A stretch of 64,000 bases of DNA, taken from assembly GCA_965198995.1 (NCBI GenBank), contig CBDAQG010000002.1:2294001-2358000 (forward strand), read 5' to 3'. A program made the translations under genes and the position numbers. The notes beneath the pieces are model-generated. The model searched no databases, had not been told where the DNA came from, and saw nothing but the letters and a program-made list of their open reading frames with translations. This document shows positions 48,660 through 58,019 of this stretch, one piece after another (the first letter of the stretch is position 1; the number at the start of each line of letters is the position of its first letter). The DNA is from CAXMMR01 sp965198995 (GTDB taxonomy: Bacteria; Pseudomonadota; Alphaproteobacteria; Acetobacterales; Acetobacteraceae).

Positions 48660-50079
48660 GCCCTTCCCCAGGCGTCCCCTGCACCAGCGCCTGAGCACGA
48701 CGCTGTCGCGCCGCAACACAGCTCACCCGGGCCGAGCAGCCGATCAGCAGCCCAAGCTGCACAAAAAATTCCGGCGTCTCAATCGTCGACGCGGAGACAA
48801 GGGCCGCGATGACCTGTCCCAGAACGGAAATCAGAAAGCCGTCGAGCAACATGACCTGCCCATCGTCCTGGCTCATCCGCCGGGCGCGACGCACCTGGCG
48901 CACCAGGCCAGTACCAAAACAGACGACGAGAAAGACCCCAGGAATGCCGATCGTCGAAAGCAGACCAGGCAGTAGGCTCGATGACCGATTGCTGCCCCAG
49001 CCGACGCCCATGCCGCTCGTCTGCAGCACCAGGTCCATGCTGTCGGCATCGGTTTTCGTGCGATCGTCGTAGGACGCCGAGTCCCCCTTGCTCAGGGTCG
49101 CGTCTACAACCTCGCTGGCCGAGGCGACGACGCCCGGCGCCAGCACCGCGACGGACGATCCCAGCATCACCAGAACCACCACGGCGGGCACCGCAAAGCG
49201 CACCAGTCGCGCGGCCAGGGCGCGCGGCGCGCCGATGATGGCGTAGACCAGCAGCAGCACCAGGCCGATCCCAAGCACGACGAAGCCGGTCGTCGAGGTC
49301 GACAAGGCCATGGTCAGCAGCGCCAGCGGCAGCAGGGCGCGCGCCGACACGCTCCTATGCCCACGCAGCAGCAGCCACGTGCAACTGAAGATCAGGCCGG
49401 CGAGATAGCTGGCCAGCGATGCCGGCTCCGCAAACGGCCCGTTAATCCTCGGCACGCCGCCGAACTCCTGGCCCGACCAGATCGTCCAGCCGGGATTGGA
49501 GTAAAAGAAGCTGTCCGGAAACGGCACCCCGGCCACCTTGCTGGCGAGCTGCCAGAACGAAATCCCGACGACAATCCAGCCGCCCAGCAAGTAGGTGTTC
49601 AGGAGCGCATCGAACCGGATGCCCGGCCGCGACGTCAGCAGCGCCCCAGTGACGAGGATGAGGCAATCGATCACGAGGTACAGGCTCTGCGTGACGTTGG
49701 CAAAGCTCGGCTGCAGCAACTCCGTCCCGGTGAACGAGGCGACAACCTTTTCCGGCCACACCTCAACGCTGCCGGCAAACAGCCGCGGCAGCACGACCGC
49801 CGTGGCGACGGCAAACAGCGTCAGGGCAACAAACCGCCCCGCCGACTGCCAGACATAAGGCGCCGCCGCGTAGCGCACCCCAAGGAGCATCTGCAGCATA
49901 GCGAAGGCAACGAACAGCGAGGCCGGCACCAGGCTCGGCTGGATGCCGAGGCCGCCGATGATCACGGCCGCCGCCGCGTTGAACAGGCCGCCGAGCAGCA
50001 CGAGCTGCAGCAGCCGCTGCGGGTTGGCCGCGCACAGCAGGCACAGCGGAATGAGGACCAGGCCGAACTGCGTCAACAT
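48508..50079 (-). CDS. Polysaccharide polymerase/O-antigen ligase-like membrane protein
   Basis: About ten hydrophobic segments over 523 residues. The ATG at 50077-50079 starts MLTQFGLVLIPLCLLCAANP. A large hydrophilic loop includes FFYSNPGWTIWSGQEFGGVP and NGPFAEPASLASYLAGLIFS (about 205-245), as in EPS polymerases and WaaL-like ligases. LQTSGMGVGWGSNRSSSLLP near 345 is a second loop. The last ~50 residues are low-complexity and antisense to the DCC gene, suggesting loss of the original stop codon. No other polysaccharide genes are nearby. Function is inferred from topology and loops only. Confidence 0.65.
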   Translation of the reverse strand: MLTQFGLVLIPLCLLCAANPQRLLQLVLLGGLFNAAAAVIIGGLGIQPSLVPASLFVAFAMLQMLLGVRYAAAPYVWQSAGRFVALTLFAVATAVVLPRLFAGSVEVWPEKVVASFTGTELLQPSFANVTQSLYLVIDCLILVTGALLTSRPGIRFDALLNTYLLGGWIVVGISFWQLASKVAGVPFPDSFFYSNPGWTIWSGQEFGGVPRINGPFAEPASLASYLAGLIFSCTWLLLRGHRSVSARALLPLALLTMALSTSTTGFVVLGIGLVLLLVYAIIGAPRALAARLVRFAVPAVVVLVMLGSSVAVLAPGVVASASEVVDATLSKGDSASYDDRTKTDADSMDLVLQTSGMGVGWGSNRSSSLLPGLLSTIGIPGVFLVVCFGTGLVRQVRRARRMSQDDGQVMLLDGFLISVLGQVIAALVSASTIETPEFFVQLGLLIGCSARVSCVAARQRRAQALVQGTPGEGLICGLQVTRTPYEPPGPRSEPCSSPACRTTDSGFLQRGRRPSHAIPAAPR

Positions 50080-50284
50080 CACACGCGCGCACCCCCGCCA
50101 GGCCTGGCGAGACGCCCGCGTAATGACCAAACTTGCCGTTCAGACCCGCCAATGCCGCCCATGGCGCCAGTGTGCCGTCATCTGCTTAATAATCCGTGAA
50201 GCCACACGGCGATCACGACCCGCCTCATCAGCGCTCATCTCGCCGCCACCGTGGCCACGCCTGAACAGAGGAGCAGCAGCACTC

Positions 50285-50884
50285 ATGACCGTCGCCAACA
50301 CCCGCACCTCCGACTACCCGATCGACCCGATGTTCCTCGAACGCTGGTCGCCGCGCGCCTTCTCCCCCGAGCCGATCGCCGAGGCCGACCTGCTGAGCAT
50401 GCTGGAGGCCGGTCGCTGGGCCGCCTCGTCCTACAACTCCCAGCCCTGGCGCTTCCTCTACGCCCTCCGCGACACGCCGCACTGGCCGACCTTTCTCGAC
50501 CTGCTGGTGCCGTTCAACCAGGGTTGGGCCAAGCACGCCTCGGCGCTCGTGATCCTCGTCTCCAACTCGCTGATGCGCCCGCCCGGCGCCGAGAAGGACG
50601 TCCCCTCGCACAGCCACTCGCTGGATGCCGGCACCGCCTCCGGCTACGTCGCCCTGCAAGCCATGAAGATGGGCTGGCACGTCCACGGCATGGTCGGCTT
50701 CGACATGGATCGCGCCTTCGCCGAGCTCAACGTCCCGCAAGGCTATCGCGTCGAGGCCGCCTACGCGGTCGGCAAGCTCGGCGACAAATCCAGCCTGCCC
50801 GAGGCGATGCAGGGGCGGGAGCAGCCAAGTCCGCGCCGGCCGCTCAGCGAGCTCGCCTTCGCCGGCGGCTTCCCGACGGCGTAG
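50285..50884 (+). CDS. Nitroreductase family protein
   Basis: FMN-dependent NAD(P)H oxidoreductase of 199 residues. The N-terminal block FLERWSPRAFSPEPIAEADL (about 17-36) is followed by FMN-binding AGRWAASSYNSQPWRFLYAL (about 42-61), and AYAVGKLGDKSSLPE lies near the C-terminus. Substrates vary from nitroaromatics to quinones. The ATG at 50285 has GAGGAG about 12 bases upstream. A dispersed element starts right after its stop codon. Confidence 0.9.
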   Translation: MTVANTRTSDYPIDPMFLERWSPRAFSPEPIAEADLLSMLEAGRWAASSYNSQPWRFLYALRDTPHWPTFLDLLVPFNQGWAKHASALVILVSNSLMRPPGAEKDVPSHSHSLDAGTASGYVALQAMKMGWHVHGMVGFDMDRAFAELNVPQGYRVEAAYAVGKLGDKSSLPEAMQGREQPSPRRPLSELAFAGGFPTA

Positions 50885-50888
50885 ACGA

Positions 50889-50985
50889 TAAGGCCAGGAG
50901 CTCTGCTCCTGGACCTCGCTGGGGGCGGCGCCCCCAGACCCGCATGCCTCAGGCGTCGCACGGGCTTCCTCATACTTGGCGACTG
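50889..50985. repeat. Composite palindromic element, copy 13 (half)
   Basis: CCAGGAGCTCTGCTCCTGG, GGGGGCGGCGCCCCC, then the core ending CATACTTGGCGACTG. It lies between the convergent nitroreductase and HpnN genes and is the first element seen after the 38.1-50.9 kb repeat-free stretch. Confidence 0.8.
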
Positions 50986-50992
50986 CCCCGTC

Positions 50993-53530
50993 TTAACGCT
51001 GGCCCCGGGGCGGCCCCATCAGCGCCGGCTGAAACAACACCGCCGCCAGCAGCGTGCACACCAGCGCCAGCGCCATCAGCTTGCCCATCGACGACATGCC
51101 GGGATCCTTCGAGAGCCACAGGCTGCCGAACGCCGTCATCGTCGTCAGCGCCGAGAAGAACACCGCCCGCGTCAGCGTCGATTGCAGCAGGTGCGTCGCC
51201 CCGCGCCGCCACGCCAGAATGTAGTAGATCTTGAACGCGACGCCGACGCCGAGCAGCAGCGGCAGGGCGATGATGTTGGCGAAGTTCAGCCGCTGCCCCA
51301 GCAGCACCGTCACCTCGAGCGTCACCCCGGCGGCAACCAGCAGCGGCACCAGCGTCAGCAGCACGTCGCCAAGCCGGCGCAGCACGATCCACAGGATCAC
51401 CGCGATCGCCAGCACGGCATAGATCCCGGCCAGCACGAACGCCCTCACCACGGTGCGCTCGGAATCCCACAGCGTCGTCGCGGTGCCGCTCGCCCCCGGC
51501 GCCACGCTCAACACCTCGCGGGCAAAGCGCGCCAGCGCGTCGGAATCATTTGGGTTGCCGCGCGGCAACACCTGCACCCGCGCCGTCCCGTCCGCCAGCA
51601 GCCAGTCCCGCCGCAGCGCCTCGGGCAGATCCGCGGTGGTCACCGCCTCGGGCCGCAGCATCAGGCGCAGCCGGTCGAGGTCGAGCCGCAGCGGCAGCAC
51701 CAGCGCATCGCCGACCCGGCCACGCAGCGCCGGGCTCGCATCGGCCAGCCGGAGCAGCAGCGGCTTGAGCCGCGCCCCGGCCGCTCCGGCCGGCACCGCC
51801 GCCGCCGCCGCCCGCAGCGCGGCCACCGTCTCGGCATCGTCCGGCGCCGGCCGCAGCGCCGCCGGCTCCAGCGCCGGCAGCAGCGCCGCCCCCGCCCGCT
51901 GGATCGCCGCCAGCTTCGGCGCCTGATCATCCGGCACCAGCGCCGCCACCGTGCGCGTGCCGGCAACCGTCGGCAGCGCCTGCAGCCGCTTGGCCAAAGC
52001 CTGCGCCGCCGTCAGCGAGGGTGCGGTGACGTCCACCGCCGCCACCCCCGTGCCCGGGTCGCGCCCCAGCGCCCGATAGGTCGCCACCGCCTCGCCGTTG
52101 GGGTCCTGCAGGTGCATCGGGTCGAAGTCAAAGCGCAGCCGCGCCAGCAGCGGCGTCCCCGCCAGCACGACGCCGATTGTGCACACGACGACGGCGATCC
52201 GGTGCCGGCCGAGGAAGTCGTCCACCGGCGCCAGCGCGGCGTAGCCAAGCTGCTCCGGCTCGCCCGGCGAGGGCATCACGCTCAGCAGCGCCGGCAGCAG
52301 CGTCATCGTGAGCAGGAAGGCGATCACCATGCCGGTGCCGGCGATCTCGCCAAGCTCGGAGACGCCGCGGTAATCGGTCGGCAGAAAGCAGAAGAACCCC
52401 ACGGTGACCCCGGCCGCCGCCAGCGCGAGCGCCGTGCCCGCCTTGGTCGCCGCCCCGCTCAAGGCCTGCCCCACATCGTCATGCTCATGCCGCTCGGCCC
52501 GGTAGCGCACCCCGAACTGGATGCCGAAATCTGCCCCCAGCCCGACGAACAGCACCGCAAAGGCGATCGAGATCAGGTTGAAGGCACCGACGGTGATCAG
52601 CCCGGCCGCCGCCGTCATCACCAGGCCGGCGATCAGGTTCAGCACCACCGCCAGCACGATCCGCCCCGAGCGCAGCGCCAGCCACAGGATCACCAGCACC
52701 GCCACCGCGGTGCCGATGCCGTTCAGCGCGGCGCCGTTGGACAGCGTCGCGAACTGCTCGTCATTCACCGGCGCCTGCCCGGTCAGCCGCAGCGTCGCGC
52801 CGTCCAGCGGCCCGATCTCGGCCGCCACCCCCGCCGCCCGCACCTCGCTCGCCGCCGCCAGCCCGGGCCGCAGCTTGGCGAAGTTCAGCACCGGGTCAAT
52901 CGGCAGCAATTGCCGCCGGTCGGCCGCGTCCGGCACCCGCCCCTGCAGCAACGCCTGCCAGGAGAATGACGGAAACGTCCCGGCAAAGGCCTGGTCCAAC
53001 GTGTCGGCCAGCATCGTCTCCGCCCGGTCCAGCGACGGCTGCCCCTGCCGCGCGACCCCGATCGCGACCTGCAGAACGCCGCGCAGCGTCGGGTCCGCCG
53101 CCAGCCAGCCGAGCAGCGGCCGTGCCTGCCCGAGCTCCCCCGCCGTCCTCTCGACCTGCGCCAGCGGCGGGAACAGCAACCCGGCGCGCAGCAGAAACGG
53201 ATCGTTCTGCGGCTGCTCCACGCTGCGCACCTGCGCCGCCCTACCCCGCAACCGGCTCACCAACCGGTTGGCCGCGTCGGCCGCCAGCTCAGGCGTCGGC
53301 GCGCGGATCACCGCCAGCATCTGCTTGGGCGGAAACGCCTTCTGGTAGGCGTGCTCGCGCTCCACCCAGGGCAGGCCGGGCGGCATCAGCCGATCGGTGT
53401 TGGTGTTGATCGAGAAATGCGTCGCCACGAACACCCCGGCGGCCAGCGTGAGCAGCAGGCTCACCCCGATCACCAGCCAGGCGCGTCGGGTGCACGCCGC
53501 AGTGAGGCGCGTCAGAACAGTCAGTGGCAT
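50993..53530 (-). CDS. hpnN: Hopanoid transporter HpnN-type RND protein (MMPL superfamily)
   Basis: An 845-residue inner-membrane RND protein, long and duplicated, with two sets of six membrane helices and two large periplasmic loops (about 40-265 and 470-690). HpnN moves hopanoids to the outer membrane. The N-terminal RRAWLVIGVSLLLTLAAGVF and the FSINTNTDRLMPPGLPW loop start match the family, as do the AFAVLFVGLGADFGIQFGVR repeat-1 signature and LPLLLGVGVAFKIYYILAWR in repeat 2. No other hpn genes are in the window. Confidence 0.82.
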   Translation of the reverse strand: MPLTVLTRLTAACTRRAWLVIGVSLLLTLAAGVFVATHFSINTNTDRLMPPGLPWVEREHAYQKAFPPKQMLAVIRAPTPELAADAANRLVSRLRGRAAQVRSVEQPQNDPFLLRAGLLFPPLAQVERTAGELGQARPLLGWLAADPTLRGVLQVAIGVARQGQPSLDRAETMLADTLDQAFAGTFPSFSWQALLQGRVPDAADRRQLLPIDPVLNFAKLRPGLAAASEVRAAGVAAEIGPLDGATLRLTGQAPVNDEQFATLSNGAALNGIGTAVAVLVILWLALRSGRIVLAVVLNLIAGLVMTAAAGLITVGAFNLISIAFAVLFVGLGADFGIQFGVRYRAERHEHDDVGQALSGAATKAGTALALAAAGVTVGFFCFLPTDYRGVSELGEIAGTGMVIAFLLTMTLLPALLSVMPSPGEPEQLGYAALAPVDDFLGRHRIAVVVCTIGVVLAGTPLLARLRFDFDPMHLQDPNGEAVATYRALGRDPGTGVAAVDVTAPSLTAAQALAKRLQALPTVAGTRTVAALVPDDQAPKLAAIQRAGAALLPALEPAALRPAPDDAETVAALRAAAAAVPAGAAGARLKPLLLRLADASPALRGRVGDALVLPLRLDLDRLRLMLRPEAVTTADLPEALRRDWLLADGTARVQVLPRGNPNDSDALARFAREVLSVAPGASGTATTLWDSERTVVRAFVLAGIYAVLAIAVILWIVLRRLGDVLLTLVPLLVAAGVTLEVTVLLGQRLNFANIIALPLLLGVGVAFKIYYILAWRRGATHLLQSTLTRAVFFSALTTMTAFGSLWLSKDPGMSSMGKLMALALVCTLLAAVLFQPALMGPPRGQR

Positions 53531-53666
53531 GATGGTGATCGAACAGTCCGTGCGGGGGGAAAGCAGAACGATGCGGCGTTCGAGGTCGCGCGGCTAGGGC
53601 AGCCCGGCCACACATCCTACTCCCCAGCCTTGCCGCGACCACCGGCAGGCGAGCCAGACACCCCGA

Positions 53667-53813
53667 TCAGATGCCGAAATTGCCGGGCGCGCCGATGTAG
53701 TTGCTGCCGTTGCGCGTAACGAAAGTGACCGGCGGCCCGCGCATGCAGCCCGACATCGCCAGCACGCAGGCCGCGCTCAGCACCATGGCCAGCCCCCGCC
53801 TCGCCAGCGTCAC
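53667..53813 (-). CDS. Tiny lipoprotein (member 1 of 3)
   Basis: A 48-residue protein. The GTG at 53811-53813 gives MTLARRGLAMVLSAACVLAM, a lipoprotein signal with lipobox AMSGC. The mature part is only about 25 residues, CMRGPPVTFVTRNGSNYIGA and PGNFGI. No Shine-Dalgarno is clear; an ATG at 53786 would be a shorter alternative. The C-x-x-GPP-x-TF pattern recurs in the next lipoprotein. The whole region is non-coding on other frames. Confidence 0.55.
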   Translation of the reverse strand: MTLARRGLAMVLSAACVLAMSGCMRGPPVTFVTRNGSNYIGAPGNFGI

Positions 53814-54018
53814 GCGACGGCGCAACCGGTCGGCGTGAACCCCGCCGGCACAATTCGGCGTTCGCGAACGCCCGGCCTCGCCCCGAGCCGAACCGAGCGG
53901 ACCGCTCCGTGACCACGTTGGCCCTCCGGCGCCCGCCGGTAAGGCCGCACCGCGCCTGGCCTCCGCGCGGCGCCACAGAGCGTTCAACGCGACCGCGGCC
54001 GGGCGGCGAGCGGACGCG

Positions 54019-54180
54019 TCATGCCGCCCTGCGATAGCCATTGCCATAGGAGGTGGAGAACGTCGCCGGCGGCCCGGGCGTGCAGCCCGACACCGCCAGA
54101 ACGCCGACCACGCTGAGCAGCACCGTCACCACCCCACCCAGCAGCGCCCGCCGGTCGGTCGGATGGCGACGGCGAGCCAC
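54019..54180 (-). CDS. Tiny lipoprotein (member 2 of 3)
   Basis: A 53-residue protein with a GTG start at 54178-54180 (an ATG at 54216 would add 12 residues). It begins with a basic stretch, then ALLGGVVTVLLSVVGVLAVS and lipobox AVSGC. The mature part CTPGPPATFSTSYGNGYRRA is about 21 residues. It is similar in design to member 1: the mature start C-x-x-GPP-x-TF is shared. Confidence 0.55.
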   Translation of the reverse strand: MARRRHPTDRRALLGGVVTVLLSVVGVLAVSGCTPGPPATFSTSYGNGYRRAA

Positions 54181-54334
54181 GCCGCGAAAGCCTGAAGTCT
54201 GCGCCCGCACTATCATGCCCCAAGCCGGCCCGAACCCCGCCGGCCCGCCTGGTCAGAACGTCGGCGCCCTCACGCCCGCCTTCAAGGCCGCAGCGCGCAC
54301 GCCGCCGTGTGCAGCCAGACCAGGCCGCCAGCGC

Positions 54335-55168
54335 CTACGGCAGTCCCACGCCCGGCACCGTCACCGTGAACGCCTCGATCCGCCCGCCGCGCTCCCTGCG
54401 CTGGCGCTCCGGATCATGCGAGTCCGCCGTGCAGACCGCGAGCGTTAGCCGGTCCGACCCACCCAGCATGCAGGCATAGGCGCCGCGACCCGTCGGGATC
54501 CGCTCCAACACCTCGCCGCCCTCGCGCACCCGCAGGCAGGCATGCGTCGTCGGCGAGGCCACCCAGATCGCCCCCTCCGCGTCCAGGCAGATCCCGTCCG
54601 GCACCGCCCCATCCGCCAGCTGCGCCCACACCCGCCGGTTCGACAAACCCCCGTCAGCCGCGATGTCGAACGCGCTCAGCCGCCCGCCAAACGTCTCGGC
54701 CACCACCAGCACCCGGCCATCCTCGCTGATCACCATGCCGTTCGGAAACATCAGCTCGTCGGCCACCACCCGCGCGCGACCATCCGGATCCACCCGCACG
54801 AGCACGGTCGGGCAAGGCGCCTCCTGCGGCGCCAGCTCGAAGCCGAAATTGCCGACATAGGCGCGCCCCTGCCGGTCCACGATCATGTCGTTCAACCGCC
54901 GCGGCACGATCTCCGACAGGTCCGCATGCGTCACCAGCGAGCCGTCCGCCTGCCGACGCAACACCCGCTTGTCCGCCATCGAGACCACCAGCAACCGCCC
55001 GTCCGGCAGCCAACCGAGCCCGGAGGGCTGCATCGGCACCTCGCACACCGTCTCGACCCCGTCCGCCGTCAGACGCTGCACCCGATCGGCATGCATGTCC
55101 GACCACCAGAACGCCCCGTCATGCCATCGCGGCGCCTCGCCGAAGGCAACATCCCTCGCCACGACCAT
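54335..55168 (-). CDS. SMP-30/gluconolactonase-like beta-propeller protein
   Basis: Six-bladed propeller of the SMP-30/gluconolaconase/LRE family, 277 residues, which hydrolyses lactones or related esters using a bound divalent metal. Metal-ligand stretches are AFGEAPRWHDGAFWWSDMHA (Glu, about 8-27), RRLNDMIVDRQGRAYVGNFG (Asn, about 92-111) and GAVPDGICLDAEGAIWVAS (Asp). The ATG at 55168 is chosen; a GTG at 55186 with a strong GGGGAGG would add six residues. It is flanked upstream by the two-hairpin element at 55221. The substrate is unknown. Confidence 0.85.
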   Translation of the reverse strand: MVVARDVAFGEAPRWHDGAFWWSDMHADRVQRLTADGVETVCEVPMQPSGLGWLPDGRLLVVSMADKRVLRRQADGSLVTHADLSEIVPRRLNDMIVDRQGRAYVGNFGFELAPQEAPCPTVLVRVDPDGRARVVADELMFPNGMVISEDGRVLVVAETFGGRLSAFDIAADGGLSNRRVWAQLADGAVPDGICLDAEGAIWVASPTTHACLRVREGGEVLERIPTGRGAYACMLGGSDRLTLAVCTADSHDPERQRRERGGRIEAFTVTVPGVGLP

Positions 55169-55220
55169 CGCATGTGCTGCCTCCACGACGCCCCTCCCCT
55201 TGCTTTGTTCCCTGATCGTT

Positions 55221-55320
55221 AGCGCAATATCAGCCTGGCTGCGATCGCGCAGCGATCTTAGGCTGATGAAATTGCTCGCCAAAAACAATCGGCGCGGTTC
55301 CACCCTGAGTGGAGCCGCGC
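55221..55320. repeat. Two-hairpin ~100-bp element, copy 2
   Basis: Arms CGCAAT/ATTGCTC-like and CAGCCT/AGGCTG, a 16-nt linker, then GCGCGGTTCCAC/GTGGAGCCGCGC. Changes from copy 1 preserve pairing (including T-A to T-G), as expected for a selected or recently copied structure. Confidence 0.85.
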
Positions 55321-55356
55321 GAAAGGCGTGGTGACCGGACGGCCAGGGTCCGCCTC

Positions 55357-55491
55357 TCAGTCGACACCGATGCACCGCTCCGACGGCTCATGCTGATGCC
55401 CTGTCGCCAGGATCGGTGCCGGACCCGGGCTGCACGCCGCCAACGCGAGCATCCACCCGAGGCTCAGGGCGACGCTGCGGTGACACCGCAA
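55357..55491 (-). CDS. Tiny lipoprotein (member 3 of 3)
   Basis: A 44-residue protein with a TTG start at 55489-55491, giving MRCHRSVALSLGWMLALAAC with lipobox LALAAC. The mature part CSPGPAPILATGHQHEPSER then CIGVD contains a second Cys and two His, unlike the other two. CSPGPAP resembles their C-x-x-GPP start. The nearest GGAGG lies about 20 bases upstream, and that sequence belongs to a dispersed element. Confidence 0.5.
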   Translation of the reverse strand: MRCHRSVALSLGWMLALAACSPGPAPILATGHQHEPSERCIGVD

Positions 55492-55504
55492 GGAACGCCA
55501 GTGG

Positions 55505-55680
55505 CTTTCCCTCCGTGAGCCCTTCCAACGGCGCGTTGCGCCGGAACCTTTGGGCTCACGCCGCCCCTGGACCCCATTAAAGGCGACGCCCGTAAAATCC
55601 ATTTCTGCTCCATGACCCCCGCGGCGAGGCCATCGCTGTGGGAAGTGGGGTTTGATCGGCTTCGCCAAACAAGAGAGCGC
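55505..55680. repeat. Composite palindromic element, copy 14
   Basis: GGCTTTCCCT ... GCCGCCCCTGG with a nested inverted repeat in the loop, then TTAAAGGC and a degenerate GCCCGTAAAATCC, and the core GATCGGCTTCGCCAAACAAG. It occupies the 322-bp gap before the sugar-binding gene. Confidence 0.75.
55515..55559. repeat. Nested inverted repeat in a hairpin loop, copy 3
   Basis: Outer arms GTGAGCCC and GGGCTCAC enclose TTCCAACGGCGC and GCGCCGGAACC, a nearly continuous stem. It lies in the loop of element copy 14. Confidence 0.8.
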
Positions 55681-55813
55681 CCTCGCCTTCCTCGATCCTT
55701 GCCATCCCCCTTCCTTCCCTTCACCGGGTTGCGTTGCGCGCCCTGCCGTGTTGCCTTGCGCCCCAATCAGGACCGGCCCGCACGACGAGGTCCGGCCGGG
55801 AGGAACGCGACCA

Positions 55814-57091
55814 GTGGCCACTCCGACGCGCCTCCTTGCCATGATGAGCCTCGCCGCGACGGCTATGCTTGCCCCTGCGGCTGCCCGCGCCGAGACCTTG
55901 TCCATCGCCTGCGGCTCGATCGGCAAGGAGCTGCAGCTCTGCAAGTCGCTCACCGCCGACTGGGGCAGCCGCACCGGCAACACCGTCAACGTCGTGGCCA
56001 TGCCGCCGTCCGACAGCGACCGCCTCGCCCTCTACCAGCAGATCCTCGGCGCCGGCTCGGCCAACATCGACCTGTTCGAGATCGACACGATCTGGCCCGG
56101 CCTGCTCGGCAGCAACTTCATCGACCTCAAACCCTACACCAGCGGCGCCGAGGCCGACGACTTCCCCTCCACCATCGCCAACGACACCCAAGGCGGCCAC
56201 CTCGTCGCCCTGCCGCTCTTCGTCGATGCCGGGCTGCTCTATTACCGCCGCGACCTGCTCGACAAATACCACGCCCCGGTGCCGCAGAGCTGGGCCGAGC
56301 TCGCCGACACCGCCAAGCGCATCGAGGCCGCCGAGCGCGCCGCCGGACACACCGGCCTGTGGGGCTACGTCTTCCAGGCCAAGGCCTATGAGGGCCTGAC
56401 CTGCAACGTCCTCGAATGGATCGCCAGCCGCGGCGGCGGCACGGTGATCGATCCGCACGGCGCGATCACCGTCAACAACCCCGCCGCCGCCGCCGCGCTC
56501 GACGACGCCGCGAGCTGGATCCGCGGCATCGCCCCCGAGGGCGTGCTGAACTACACCGAGGAGGAATCGCGCGGCGTCTTCCAGTCCGGCAACGCCGTCT
56601 TCATGCGCAATTGGCCGTACGCCCTGTCGCTCGCCAACAGCGCCGACAGCCCGGTGCGCGGCCAGGTCGGCGTCGCCCCCCTGCCCGAAGGCACCGGCCC
56701 CGACGCCCACCACGCCGCAACCCTCGGCGGCTGGCAGATCGCGGTCAGCAAATACTCCCACCACCAGCAGGTCGCCGCCAAGCTCGCCGTCTTCCTCGCC
56801 AGCCGCGCCGCGGTGAAGCGCTGGGCCGTCGAGGGCGGCTACACCCCGCCGATCCCCGCCCTCTACGACGACCCCGACGTCAAGCGCGCCAACCCCTCCT
56901 TCGCCCTGCTGCTGCCGATCTTCCGCGACGCCGTGCCGCGCCCGTCCGCCATCGCCGCCACCCGCTACGACGCCGTCAGCAGCGCCCTGTGGAACGCCGC
57001 CTACCGCGTGCTCACCGGCGACGCGCACGGCGCCGACGCGCTCGCCGGCCTCGACCGCCAGCTCCACCGCATCGAACGCGGCGGCTGGTAG
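55814..57091 (+). CDS. Sugar ABC transporter substrate-binding protein (ThuE/maltose-type)
   Basis: Periplasmic family 1 solute-binding protein, 425 residues. The GTG at 55814 follows GGGAGGAA and gives MATPTRLLAMMSLAATAMLA, a signal peptide ending around ARA. The mature protein has the two-lobe pattern, with DLFEIDTIWPGLLGSNFIDL (about 91-110), the binding-cleft LEWIASRGGGTVIDPHGAIT and ESRGVFQSGNAVFMRNWPYA (about 254-273), close to trehalose/maltose or alpha-glucoside binders. It is the first gene of a four-gene ABC operon, 19 bp from the first permease. Confidence 0.9.
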   Translation: MATPTRLLAMMSLAATAMLAPAAARAETLSIACGSIGKELQLCKSLTADWGSRTGNTVNVVAMPPSDSDRLALYQQILGAGSANIDLFEIDTIWPGLLGSNFIDLKPYTSGAEADDFPSTIANDTQGGHLVALPLFVDAGLLYYRRDLLDKYHAPVPQSWAELADTAKRIEAAERAAGHTGLWGYVFQAKAYEGLTCNVLEWIASRGGGTVIDPHGAITVNNPAAAAALDDAASWIRGIAPEGVLNYTEEESRGVFQSGNAVFMRNWPYALSLANSADSPVRGQVGVAPLPEGTGPDAHHAATLGGWQIAVSKYSHHQQVAAKLAVFLASRAAVKRWAVEGGYTPPIPALYDDPDVKRANPSFALLLPIFRDAVPRPSAIAATRYDAVSSALWNAAYRVLTGDAHGADALAGLDRQLHRIERGGW

Positions 57092-57110
57092 CCCGCCGAG
57101 AGGCACCCCG

Positions 57111-58015
<905 letters not shown>

Positions 58016-58019
<4 letters not shown>

